From: Bacteroidia bacterium
GTDB taxonomy: Bacteria; Bacteroidota; Bacteroidia; Cytophagales; Cyclobacteriaceae
Assembly (NCBI GenBank): GCA_030425425.1
Contig: JAUIAO010000002.1
Coordinates: forward strand, 1 to 64,000
Direction: 5' to 3'
Length of the DNA: 64,000 bases
Made by a program: the position numbers and the translations under genes. Under the pieces are notes generated by a model. It worked only from the letters and a program-made list of their open reading frames with translations. It was not told where the DNA came from and searched no databases. Positions 1 through 7,305 of this stretch are shown here, in pieces (position 1 is the stretch's first letter; every line of letters begins with the position of its first letter).

Positions 1-2
1 AC

Positions 3-110
3 AAAAGAGTGCTGAAAATCTCTTTACCTGCAAAAAGAAGACCTTGGATGGATGGAATTTTTTCTCAGATTTCATCCTTAAGCCCTCCTTTTGATTATTC
101 TAATGCATAA
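3..110 (+). CDS. Possible 3' end of a gene entering from the left
   Basis: The third forward frame is open from the window edge to a TAA at 108-110 (35 codons, residues such as RRPWMDGIF and PPFDY). The other two forward frames close earlier. A bidirectional terminator follows at 151-180, which fits a rightward gene converging on the leftward DUF4861 gene. The fragment is too short to name a family. It could be a chance open frame, so confidence is low. Confidence 0.35.
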   Translation, partial: KRVLKISLPAKRRPWMDGIFSQISSLSPPFDYSNA

Positions 111-150
111 TCCGGGTTAAAAAAACAATTGATCATCGACCAAAAAAAAG

Positions 151-180
151 TGGCCGCTCAAAATCCAATTGAGTCGGCCA
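151..180. terminator. Bidirectional rho-independent terminator
   Basis: The stem TGGCCG (151-156) pairs with CGGCCA (175-180) and continues inward as CTCAA (157-161) with TTGAG (169-173), leaving a 7-base loop. Runs of T flank it in both directions (AAAAAAAAG before it, attctatttttt after it). It sits 28 bases past the stop of the DUF4861 gene and 40 bases past the possible rightward fragment, so it probably ends transcripts from both sides. Confidence 0.75.
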
Positions 181-208
181 ATTCTATTTTTTACTTAGAA
201 GACTGCAT

Positions 209-1447
209 TCAATTTACTACAACTTCCAATGGATTGTTGAGAGAAGCAAGCTTACGATCTAGCATTGCTTTGAAATCTGTCTTGCTGCTGATATTTCCAA
301 GGTCTTTTTCCCAGGCTCCAAGTAGTTGGTATTCTACTTTTTCGGATGGGTTGAATACGACTAGCCAAGAGTAATCATCGTCCGTTTTAATTTCTTGCAC
401 TTCGGATTTTTTGTAAACTATCGCCATCCCAAGATTATCATTAAACAACGTTTGCTTACCATAGGTGGCAATATATCCATAGTCGTCAACCTCACTCGTA
501 AAATATTCACCTTCATCGTGCTTGACAATACCGGTCACAAAATCATCTACTACCGTATCAAATGATACCTGGTGGATGGTGGCATAATCAGCTGATTTTA
601 TCGATAGTATTGATTTCACATCACAAGTTCCTGCACCTGTGGTCCATCCATAATAATTCGTTTCGATGCTGGAGGATAAAAATCCATTTCTGGTGATCTC
701 ACAAGTTACAGAATCAGTGGATTCGAAATGTTCCACTATATCTTCTCCATTCAGCCTTCCTATTGATCCGATTCCTAATGATTTGCCAGCTTTGAGAATA
801 TCCATGCCCCAAGGCGAATCTTCATGGTATGAATCAAAACCATCCTGACCTATTTTTTGAAGAACCAAAGTGTCTACTTTCTTTCCAAAGATGTCTATGG
901 CGTTTCTCCAGTCTAAATAAGCTCTGTAAGCAATGAGTTCATTTTCCCAACCCGGACCTTCATATCGGATAAACCATGAGTGATCTGTGTGCTGCTCTGG
1001 CACTCTTAAGAAATCTACATTTTCAAACTCACCTTTTGAATATTCGAATTGCTCTTTACCACTCTTTTTGGTGACCTTGACCCACTCACCACCTGTTTTG
1101 CGTGAGATTTCAGCCTGAGTTTGTTTGGTGAATTCTGGACTCGGCTTTAAGGAGCTCAGGTTTATTTCAATGGTCTGATTCTGAGGCACCATTACTTTAG
1201 CTAATAATTTGTCAGCCTTTATATCATTGTCTAAATCAACGGCTTCTACCGGCATATCACCTGTTGTGTAAATACCTGGTGCAAGCTCTAAATCATCTGT
1301 GGGAATACTAATCACTTCAGTACGAGCAAATTCACTGGTGTTTTTTACCACAATCAGATTTGTCTGCTCTTCTTTTGATTCAGAAGTTTGACTGGTGCAC
1401 GCGGAAATGAGCATTCCTGCGATCAATAAATAAACTAGATTTTTCAT
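209..1447 (-). CDS. DUF4861-family lipoprotein
   Basis: A 412-residue protein with a lipoprotein signal peptide (MKNLVYLLIAGMLISAC, Cys at 17), so it should be anchored in the envelope, probably facing the surface or periplasm. The body matches my recollection of the DUF4861 family in Bacteroidota: an N-terminal beta-rich part, a central block HSWFIRYEGPGWENELIAYR with YLDWRNAIDIFGKK, and a conserved YHEDSPWGMDILKAGKSLG stretch. Family members often occur in polysaccharide-use loci beside lyases and unsaturated-uronate hydrolases, but the reaction is not established. The LacI gene lies 16 bases upstream on the same strand and may be co-transcribed. The ATG start gives a clean signal peptide. 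The family call is fairly sure, the function is not. Confidence 0.8.
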   Translation of the reverse strand: MKNLVYLLIAGMLISACTSQTSESKEEQTNLIVVKNTSEFARTEVISIPTDDLELAPGIYTTGDMPVEAVDLDNDIKADKLLAKVMVPQNQTIEINLSSLKPSPEFTKQTQAEISRKTGGEWVKVTKKSGKEQFEYSKGEFENVDFLRVPEQHTDHSWFIRYEGPGWENELIAYRAYLDWRNAIDIFGKKVDTLVLQKIGQDGFDSYHEDSPWGMDILKAGKSLGIGSIGRLNGEDIVEHFESTDSVTCEITRNGFLSSSIETNYYGWTTGAGTCDVKSILSIKSADYATIHQVSFDTVVDDFVTGIVKHDEGEYFTSEVDDYGYIATYGKQTLFNDNLGMAIVYKKSEVQEIKTDDDYSWLVVFNPSEKVEYQLLGAWEKDLGNISSKTDFKAMLDRKLASLNNPLEVVVN

Positions 1448-1463
1448 TTTTAAAAATTGGTTC

Positions 1464-2495
1464 TTATTTAGTCTCGATTAAAATTTTAGAGGAGTTACGG
1501 ATGATTATTTCTGGATGTAACATAATCTTCTTTGGTTCTGACGATTTATTCTTCATTTCTTCAATGAATAACTTACCCACAGCCACACCCATTTGAAGGC
1601 TTTTCTGATCTACGGAGCTCATAGAAGGGGTAAGGAGTTCCGTTACAGGGTCGTTACCAAAACCGGCCACAAACACGTCTTCCGGTACTCGATATCCATG
1701 TTCTAGCAGCCATTTCATGGCCCCAAGAGCTGAGAAGTCCGATAACGAAAATATGGCATCTGGTGGATCGTTAAGAGCCATAAGTTTTTCTACAGCCTCA
1801 GCTCCTGTTTCTTTGAATCCACGAACAGTCAATATAAGGTCTTCATTAATCTCCACGCCGTGATCTTCTAGTGCACTCATATATCCCCTCTGTCGATCTT
1901 TAAATACACTGACATTTTGAATGCCTGTGAAAAGGGCAATGCGTTTTCTGCCGCTTCTGATCAAATGAGTGACCATATCATACGCTCCCTGATAGTCGTC
2001 TATTGATACACTAGACGCTGGAATTTCCCCAATCGTCCTATCGAACATGATCAAGGATTTTCCTTTTTCAATCACGTCGATCAGATGGTCAATCTCAGTA
2101 GTTTCCCGTGAAGGAGAAATTAAAATTCCTGCGACCTGTGCAGAGAGCAAGGTGTTGATGTCATCTTTTTCATTTTCCAGTTTTTCATAAGATTGACAAA
2201 TGATCACATGATAACCGTGCTTTTTTAGTTCCTCTTCCACACCTCTGATAATGGAAGAGAAAAAGAATCGATCAGCAAACGGAACGATGATTCCTACAAT
2301 ATTTGAATGTCCTTTTCTAAGAGAAGCAGCCACAATGTTGGGTTGGTAGCCCATCTTCTCTGCCATTTTTTTAACCTTTTTTCGGGTCTCATTGCTGATG
2401 CGGGCATCACTGTTATTGAGTGCTCGCGATACTGTAGCAGATGAAATTCCCAGTGCCTTGGAAATCTCATGGATAGTGGGCTTCTTTTTACTCAT
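1464..2495 (-). CDS. LacI-family transcriptional regulator
   Basis: A 343-residue LacI/GalR regulator of normal length. The N-terminal helix-turn-helix is TIHEISKALGISSATVSRAL (residues 7-26), followed by the hinge region and a periplasmic-binding-protein-like sensor domain with the usual GIIVPFADRFFFSSIIRGVE start, the SALGAMKWLLEHGYRVPEDV segment and the VAGFGND strand. Such proteins bind a sugar or sugar acid in the cytoplasm and release operator DNA. The gene lies directly upstream of the DUF4861 lipoprotein (16-base gap), so its targets may be that gene and others to the left of the window. Its own upstream region carries an inverted repeat at 2549-2585 that could be the operator. Confidence 0.93.
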   Translation of the reverse strand: MSKKKPTIHEISKALGISSATVSRALNNSDARISNETRKKVKKMAEKMGYQPNIVAASLRKGHSNIVGIIVPFADRFFFSSIIRGVEEELKKHGYHVIICQSYEKLENEKDDINTLLSAQVAGILISPSRETTEIDHLIDVIEKGKSLIMFDRTIGEIPASSVSIDDYQGAYDMVTHLIRSGRKRIALFTGIQNVSVFKDRQRGYMSALEDHGVEINEDLILTVRGFKETGAEAVEKLMALNDPPDAIFSLSDFSALGAMKWLLEHGYRVPEDVFVAGFGNDPVTELLTPSMSSVDQKSLQMGVAVGKLFIEEMKNKSSEPKKIMLHPEIIIRNSSKILIETK

Positions 2496-2548
2496 TTTAA
2501 GGAGATCAATTCCTCATTTTTGATGATTATGAGTGTGAAAAAATGATA

Positions 2549-2585
2549 CACTACATAGTTTTAGATTTAACAATCAAATGTAGTG
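2549..2585. promoter_or_regulatory. Inverted repeat upstream of the LacI gene (candidate operator)
   Basis: CACTACAT (2549-2556) is matched by its exact reverse complement ATGTAGTG (2578-2585) across 21 bases. A direct repeat GTGAAAAA(A)TGA also occurs at 2535 and 2583, and an ACCGGT palindrome lies near 2601. All of this sits 50-110 bases upstream of the LacI start codon. LacI proteins usually bind compact palindromes, so the long spacer makes this only a candidate. Confidence 0.35.
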
Positions 2586-2645
2586 AAAAATGAGAAATCA
2601 GTGACCGGTTAGCTCCAGAAGCATTAGGCAATTAAAAGGATACTA

Positions 2646-2690
2646 AATCCCAACAGTGGATTTTATTCCCCGACCCTGTGGGTCGAGAGA
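2646..2690 (-). repeat. Two-hairpin REP-like repeat, copy A
   Basis: Read on the minus strand this 45-base element matches the plus strand at 43697-43741 at 39 of 45 positions. It contains a perfect hairpin of CGACCC and GGGTCG around a 3-base loop (2671-2685), then GGGGAATAAAA, then a weaker hairpin of AAATCC and GGATTT type. The loop differs between copies (ACA versus CAA) while the stem is kept, which suggests selection or mobility of the structure. It lies about 75 bases past the end of the CoA-binding gene. No transposase is nearby. Confidence 0.7.
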
Positions 2691-2764
2691 CATTATGTTT
2701 GCATAGCCAACCCTGTCAAATACTCTGATGGCTCTGCCCAGGGGTAGTTTATTCAAGTAGGCGA

Positions 2765-3136
2765 TTAATATGTATTGGCACTGAGCATGACCAGGGTACA
2801 TGCATCCATGGCCTCTATTCCTTCTTTTTGTGCTTTTTCGAAGAGGCTTGGATTTTCCGCTCCGGGGTTGAAAATGATTCTTTTGGGCTTCAGGTTCAAA
2901 ATGTATTCTTCCCAATTTTCCTGGTTTCTTTCACTAAGGTAAAGGGTCACAGTATCCACATCAGGTATGTTAGGTAGCTGTCTAAGGTCTAAAATCGGTT
3001 CTCCAATTACTTCACCTTTTTTGATCCCTACAGGTACAATCGTATGACCATTGGAGGTGAGTCGCTCCGCAGCAAAATAAGCATACCTTGATTGGTTTGG
3101 CGTGGCACCAATAATGACTGTCTTTTTAGATTCCAT
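2765..3136 (-). CDS. CoA-binding domain protein
   Basis: A 123-residue single-domain protein of the CoA_binding_2 (YccU-like) family. It has a Rossmann-like nucleotide fold starting VIIGATPNQSRYAYFAAERL, where the GA-x-N-x-x-RYAY motif is typical, followed by GHTIVPVGIKKGEV and a C-terminal IIFNPGAENPSLFEKAQKEG segment. It probably binds CoA or acyl-CoA in the cytoplasm and no reaction is known. Its start is 5 bases past the stop of the MORN-repeat gene, so it is the last gene of the kynA operon. A link to acyl-CoA products of amino-acid breakdown is possible but is only inferred from position. Confidence 0.85.
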   Translation of the reverse strand: MESKKTVIIGATPNQSRYAYFAAERLTSNGHTIVPVGIKKGEVIGEPILDLRQLPNIPDVDTVTLYLSERNQENWEEYILNLKPKRIIFNPGAENPSLFEKAQKEGIEAMDACTLVMLSANTY

Positions 3137-3141
3137 AATTG

Positions 3142-4959
3142 TTAGCTTGTAGTTCTTCTCTTCGGACCTATAAACCCAATATTCAATGTGAATATGACAG
3201 GTAAATACAATTTGTCCTGATTTAGTTCATCAAAAAGGAAAAAATACTGAGGATCGAAATCTTTCGTAAAAACCCTTCGGCCAATTCCCACACCAATATT
3301 GAAATCTACTGTCATACCAGAATCTTCGGTGCGTTGCACCCATCTATTCCCGACAACAATTCCATATGCTATCCGGGATTCTTCAGCATTGATTCTTAAG
3401 TCACGGGATACGTCATTGACTACCGTCTGATGCTGCAAATAACCAAACAGGATTTCATGCCCAAAGTATGGCATTCCAAGCTTGGAATCATTGTGATAGA
3501 ATTTTTGGCGTAAATGTGCATCGATTCCCAGTGAGGAGGTATTGGGTCCGCTACCACCTGCTACCGAATTGTAAAAAGGGGCTTTGTGCATGACCAAATT
3601 GAGCTCATAGCCCAGGCGTTCCTGCATGTAATATTCTATTGAAAATGGAATTTGATCTATTGCCGGCCAGATAGGATTGGTAGCGACAATGAGTCCGGTG
3701 TATTCATTGATTTTTGGGTTAAAATATCGAGTTTTCTTGTATTTAAACAAGTATTCTGGCTTTGAGGAAGACTTTTTCTCCTCTGGAGCTTTGAGGTTGG
3801 TAGATCTGAAAATCGGTTTTTCTTCTTCATATACCGGTTTGTAAATTCCCGCAATGGAACCATCTGTATTGTACAGCGTCCAGTCGCCAGTGCGTTTACT
3901 ACCTTCTATATTGCCGGTCATTTTTACTGCCCCATCAGAATAATATCCTTTATAAACTCCCGCGCCATTGACGAATTCTGCTTCTCCGTCTACCATTCCA
4001 GATTCGGTGAAATATTGCCACTTGCCTTCACGCAGGCCATTTTCCATGGCTCCTTTTGCTTTTAGTTTTCCATTCGGGTAATACTCTACATAGTCTCCAC
4101 TGCCTTTGTCATATTTTCCTTCTCCCTTTAGTGCTCCTGTTTGATAATATAGTTTCCAGTACCCTTCTTGCTGATCGTCGTTCATTTCACCTTCGCTACT
4201 CACGGATCCATCCTCAAAGTAGTAAGTCCATTTACCCGTTTTTACTCCATCATCATAAAGTCCTTTACCAGCTACTTGTCCATTTTCATGATGAAACGTC
4301 CAGAGTCCTGTACGAATGCCGTTGTTAAAACTCCCCGTTGCTTCAATGGCTCCATTTTCATGATAATAAGTCCATGTTCCTTCACTTTTGTCATTCACAT
4401 TCATGCCTTCTCCTTTGAGTTGGCCACTCGGATAAAACTCTTTGTAAGTGCCTTTGCCTTCCTTATAAAAGGCTTGTGCACGAAGAGAACCATCTTCAAA
4501 GAAATAGTTCCAAATTCCCGAACGGAGATCATTCAAGTAAGTGCCACTGCTTTTTTCCTGACCGTTTTCATAATAGTATGTCCAGATACCATGCTTCTTG
4601 CTCCGCTGATAGTTTCCCTCTGCTTTTTTATGACCACTCTCATAGTAGTAATACCACCTTCTGTGTTGTTGCCCTTCTTTAAAAAAACCACGGGCTTTTT
4701 CATGTCCATTTTCGTAATAATAGACCCACGAGCTATCAGATATTCCATTGGTATAAAAGCCCTTAACAGCCAGTGAACCATTCAGATAAAAAGAGGCATA
4801 ATCACCGTGAAGGGTACTGTCTTTTCGCTTCATGGTGATGATTTCTTTCGATTTTGTTTTTTCTAAATCATAATAGGTGTGGCTCTGAAAAGTCCTTTGT
4901 GTGAAACCAATCAGCGGCAAAATGATCATTGATAAAGTAAAAAAGCCGTTTTTAATCAT
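3142..4959 (-). CDS. Secreted MORN-repeat protein with C-terminal beta-barrel-like domain
   Basis: A 605-residue exported protein: signal peptide at residues 1-20, then about 13 MORN-variant repeats (roughly residues 45-390) of the form WxYYYENGxEKAxGxYxxGxKxG, the type often labelled YwqK-like. After a Ser/Lys-rich linker, the last 190 residues are rich in alternating aromatic and polar strands (for example IPFSIEYYMQERLGYELNL and YGIVVGNRWVQ) and resemble an outer-membrane barrel of the DUF3575 sort. MORN repeats form extended beta hairpins, so this could be an extracellular or periplasmic fin on an outer-membrane anchor. It lies 8 bases after kynA and 5 bases before the CoA-binding gene. 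The role is unknown. The domain calls are good for the repeats and moderate for the barrel. Confidence 0.75.
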   Translation of the reverse strand: MIKNGFFTLSMIILPLIGFTQRTFQSHTYYDLEKTKSKEIITMKRKDSTLHGDYASFYLNGSLAVKGFYTNGISDSSWVYYYENGHEKARGFFKEGQQHRRWYYYYESGHKKAEGNYQRSKKHGIWTYYYENGQEKSSGTYLNDLRSGIWNYFFEDGSLRAQAFYKEGKGTYKEFYPSGQLKGEGMNVNDKSEGTWTYYHENGAIEATGSFNNGIRTGLWTFHHENGQVAGKGLYDDGVKTGKWTYYFEDGSVSSEGEMNDDQQEGYWKLYYQTGALKGEGKYDKGSGDYVEYYPNGKLKAKGAMENGLREGKWQYFTESGMVDGEAEFVNGAGVYKGYYSDGAVKMTGNIEGSKRTGDWTLYNTDGSIAGIYKPVYEEEKPIFRSTNLKAPEEKKSSSKPEYLFKYKKTRYFNPKINEYTGLIVATNPIWPAIDQIPFSIEYYMQERLGYELNLVMHKAPFYNSVAGGSGPNTSSLGIDAHLRQKFYHNDSKLGMPYFGHEILFGYLQHQTVVNDVSRDLRINAEESRIAYGIVVGNRWVQRTEDSGMTVDFNIGVGIGRRVFTKDFDPQYFFLFDELNQDKLYLPVIFTLNIGFIGPKRRTTS

Positions 4960-4967
4960 TCAAATTA

Positions 4968-5912
4968 TTATCCTAATGTTTCTCTTGTTCCCCAATTTTG
5001 GAGTTCGGATTCGGACCATATTTCCGGGAAAAATACAATAAACTGACGTCTTGGGGGCAAATACTTCTGCCAGTTGGTTCCTCCGGTAGCTTTGATGACA
5101 TTCGGGTCTTTTTGTAAATATCTCACTGCAGACTTATAATGTGCCAATGGCCATTGTACATTCACACGGTGATCCAGATTACGTAAGGCCTCTCTAATTT
5201 CTTCATCTTCCTCAAAATGTTGGAGGTATAGCTGATGAAGATTGGTGCTTTTCACCTGATTTCCTCTTTTGATGAATTCTTCAGAATACTTTTTTTCGAA
5301 CTGTCTCAATGTCAGTGTTTTCTTCCCGGTGGCCAGTTCTGTGGCTCCTTTTTTCCAATATAAATGTGGATAAAGTTCTTCGATGGACTCATTCGAATCT
5401 TCTCGTCTCATTTCCTCAGACCCAGTAAGCAAGCGAAAATCTGTGCAGCCAATCTCAATCATTCTATACTGACCAGATTGGAAACCAGACGAGGGAAGTA
5501 GCGACATCCTAAAATTCAGGAATTGCTCAGAGTCCATTCCGTCTATCATCACATCGAATGAATCTATCAGATGATCGAAGTATCGGTTCATGCGACGGAC
5601 TCTCCTAAGGAAAGTCTCTTTTGACAGGATTTCATTTCCAAAAATCAGCTGTTCTTGTTCATTAAGAATCAGTTTGAAATACAATTCTGTGATCTGATGA
5701 TAAAGGATGAAGATTTTCTCATCTGGGAAACTGGTCCTCGGTTGCTGCAAACTCAGCAGTGTGTCCAATCGGATGTAATCCCAATAGGTGAGGTAATCAG
5801 AATGCAATAATCCGTCGAGGTAAGCGGATAAATCCTGGCCCATTGCATCGTATTTGTCGGCCAGTTTTTCGAGTTGCTGAAGGATCTCTTCACTAAAATT
5901 TTTATTAGGCAT
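4968..5912 (-). CDS. kynA: Tryptophan 2,3-dioxygenase
   Basis: Haem enzyme opening the indole ring of L-tryptophan with O2 to give N-formylkynurenine, the first step of the kynurenine pathway, in the cytoplasm. Family marks seen: YWDYIRLDTLLSLQ and DEKIFILYHQITELYFKL near the N-terminus, which holds the substrate-site histidine, then SGFQSGQYRMIEIG, and a C-terminal ATGGTNWQKYLPPR. WPLAHYKSAVRYL carries the likely proximal haem histidine. The length (314 residues) is normal or slightly long. I start at the ATG at 5912 because the frame beyond it only offers a TTG at 5921. It heads an operon with the MORN and CoA-binding genes and is divergent from glutaryl-CoA dehydrogenase, which acts late in tryptophan breakdown. 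Confidence 0.93.
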   Translation of the reverse strand: MPNKNFSEEILQQLEKLADKYDAMGQDLSAYLDGLLHSDYLTYWDYIRLDTLLSLQQPRTSFPDEKIFILYHQITELYFKLILNEQEQLIFGNEILSKETFLRRVRRMNRYFDHLIDSFDVMIDGMDSEQFLNFRMSLLPSSGFQSGQYRMIEIGCTDFRLLTGSEEMRREDSNESIEELYPHLYWKKGATELATGKKTLTLRQFEKKYSEEFIKRGNQVKSTNLHQLYLQHFEEDEEIREALRNLDHRVNVQWPLAHYKSAVRYLQKDPNVIKATGGTNWQKYLPPRRQFIVFFPEIWSESELQNWGTRETLG

Positions 5913-5913
5913 G

Positions 5914-5941
5914 TTGCTCAAGGGTGTTTGTTGTAAATTTG
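5914..5941 (+). promoter_or_regulatory. Bacteroidota-type promoter for gcdH
   Basis: TTG (5914-5916), 17 bases, then TAAATTTG (5934-5941) matches the Bacteroidota TTG-N17-23-TAnnTTTG pattern. The -7 box lies 34 bases before the gcdH ATG at 5975, giving a short leader. The -33 part abuts the kynA start codon at 5912, so the two divergent genes share overlapping control DNA. Confidence 0.6.
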
Positions 5942-5974
5942 AATCAATAATTCAGATAAACAAAACAATACCCT

Positions 5975-7198
5975 ATGTCAACTGACACATTAACCCAAAA
6001 TGGTCAGGCAGCTAAACGCAACTTTGTTGACGATTTTGAGTCGCCTGATTTTTATCAAATTGATGATTTACTTACCGAAGAGCACAAGCTAATCCGCTCA
6101 TCCATCCGCGATTTTGTAAAGAAAGAAATCACACCATTTATCGAATACTGGGCTGAAAACAATCAATTTCCAACGGAGATGGTTAGGAAGTTTGGAGAGA
6201 TCGGAGCTTTCGGGCCCACTGTTTCTGAAGAATACGGTGGAGGCGGATTAGACTATACTTCTTATGGCTTGATCATGCAGGAAATAGAGCGGGGAGACTC
6301 AGGCATGCGTTCTACAGCTTCGGTCCAAGGTTCACTGGTGATGTACCCCATCTATGCTTATGGCAGTGAAGAGCAAAAACAAAAGTATCTGCCAAAACTT
6401 GCTTCTGGTGAAATGCTTGGATGTTTTGGATTGACGGAACCTAATCATGGTTCCAACCCGGGAGGAATGGAAACCAATATCAAAGATATGGGCGATCACT
6501 ACCTGCTCAATGGTGCCAAGATGTGGATCAGTAATGCTCCTCATGCGGATATAGCGGTGGTTTGGGCCAAGGATGAAAACAAACGCATCAAAGGACTGAT
6601 CGTAGAGCGGGGAATGGACGGTTTCAGTACTCCAACTACTCATGGTAAGTGGTCGTTGAGAGCTTCTGCTACTGGTGAGTTGGTTTTTAGTGATGTGAAA
6701 GTGCCAAAAGAAAATATGCTTCCTGGCAAAGATGGATTAGGTGCTCCTTTAGGTTGTTTGGATAAAGCGAGATATGGAATTGCCTGGGGAGTAATCGGTG
6801 CAGCGATGGACTGTTACGAATCTGCCCGAAAGTATGCACTGGAGCGTCAGCAGTTTGGAAAGCCAATTGCAGGTTTCCAGCTGGTGCAAAAGAAATTAGC
6901 AGAGATGCTCACTGAGATTACCAAGGCACAGTTAGTTTGTTGGAGACTTGGCAAGCTGATGGATGAAGGTAAAGCTACCAGCTCACAGATTTCATTGGCC
7001 AAAAGAAATAATGTGGAAATCGCTCTGAATATTGCGCGGGAAGCTCGTCAGATTCATGGAGGTATGGGAATTACAGGAGAATATCCGATGATGCGTCACA
7101 TGATGAATCTGGAGTCTGTAGTGACTTATGAAGGTACTCACGATATTCACTTGCTCATATTGGGGCACGAAATAACAGGGATTCCGGCGTTCGGGTGA
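5975..7198 (+). CDS. gcdH: Glutaryl-CoA dehydrogenase (acyl-CoA dehydrogenase family)
   Basis: A 407-residue FAD enzyme that oxidises and decarboxylates glutaryl-CoA to crotonyl-CoA in lysine, hydroxylysine and tryptophan catabolism. The acyl-CoA dehydrogenase signatures are present: GCFGLTEPNHGSNPGGMET, where the flavin-side loop lies, KMWISNAPHADIAVVWAK, and the C-terminal ESVVTYEGTHDIHLLILG, whose Glu (about residue 386) is the expected catalytic base. ALERQQFGKPIAGFQLVQKK and RQIHGGMGITGEYP are also typical. The ending HEITGIPAFG closely resembles known glutaryl-CoA dehydrogenases and separates it from short-chain acyl-CoA dehydrogenases. Pairing with divergent kynA supports the assignment. 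A terminator follows. Confidence 0.92.
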   Translation: MSTDTLTQNGQAAKRNFVDDFESPDFYQIDDLLTEEHKLIRSSIRDFVKKEITPFIEYWAENNQFPTEMVRKFGEIGAFGPTVSEEYGGGGLDYTSYGLIMQEIERGDSGMRSTASVQGSLVMYPIYAYGSEEQKQKYLPKLASGEMLGCFGLTEPNHGSNPGGMETNIKDMGDHYLLNGAKMWISNAPHADIAVVWAKDENKRIKGLIVERGMDGFSTPTTHGKWSLRASATGELVFSDVKVPKENMLPGKDGLGAPLGCLDKARYGIAWGVIGAAMDCYESARKYALERQQFGKPIAGFQLVQKKLAEMLTEITKAQLVCWRLGKLMDEGKATSSQISLAKRNNVEIALNIAREARQIHGGMGITGEYPMMRHMMNLESVVTYEGTHDIHLLILGHEITGIPAFG

Positions 7199-7221
7199 AC
7201 TCGGAATTGATCATGCTAATG

Positions 7222-7258
7222 AACCTTCAGTGTTGAGAAAATGCTGGAGGTTTCGTTT
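7222..7258 (+). terminator. Rho-independent terminator after gcdH
   Basis: AACCTTCAG (7222-7230) pairs with CTGGAGGTT (7244-7252) with one T-G wobble across a 13-base loop, followed by tcgtttttatt. It begins 24 bases after the gcdH stop codon. Confidence 0.7.
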
Positions 7259-7305
7259 TTATTATCGGTTTAGTTCATATCCATCACCTAGAATTCAAGC
7301 ATATT

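Noticed and set aside
4168-4776. A 202-residue plus-strand open frame opposite the MORN-repeat gene
   Set aside because: The MORN repeats have a regular codon period, so long antisense open frames are expected. The translation shows no domain.
3300-4850. Direct repeats that could be taken for a CRISPR or tandem array
   Set aside because: They are the coding repeats of the MORN protein, with codon-level variation and no spacers.
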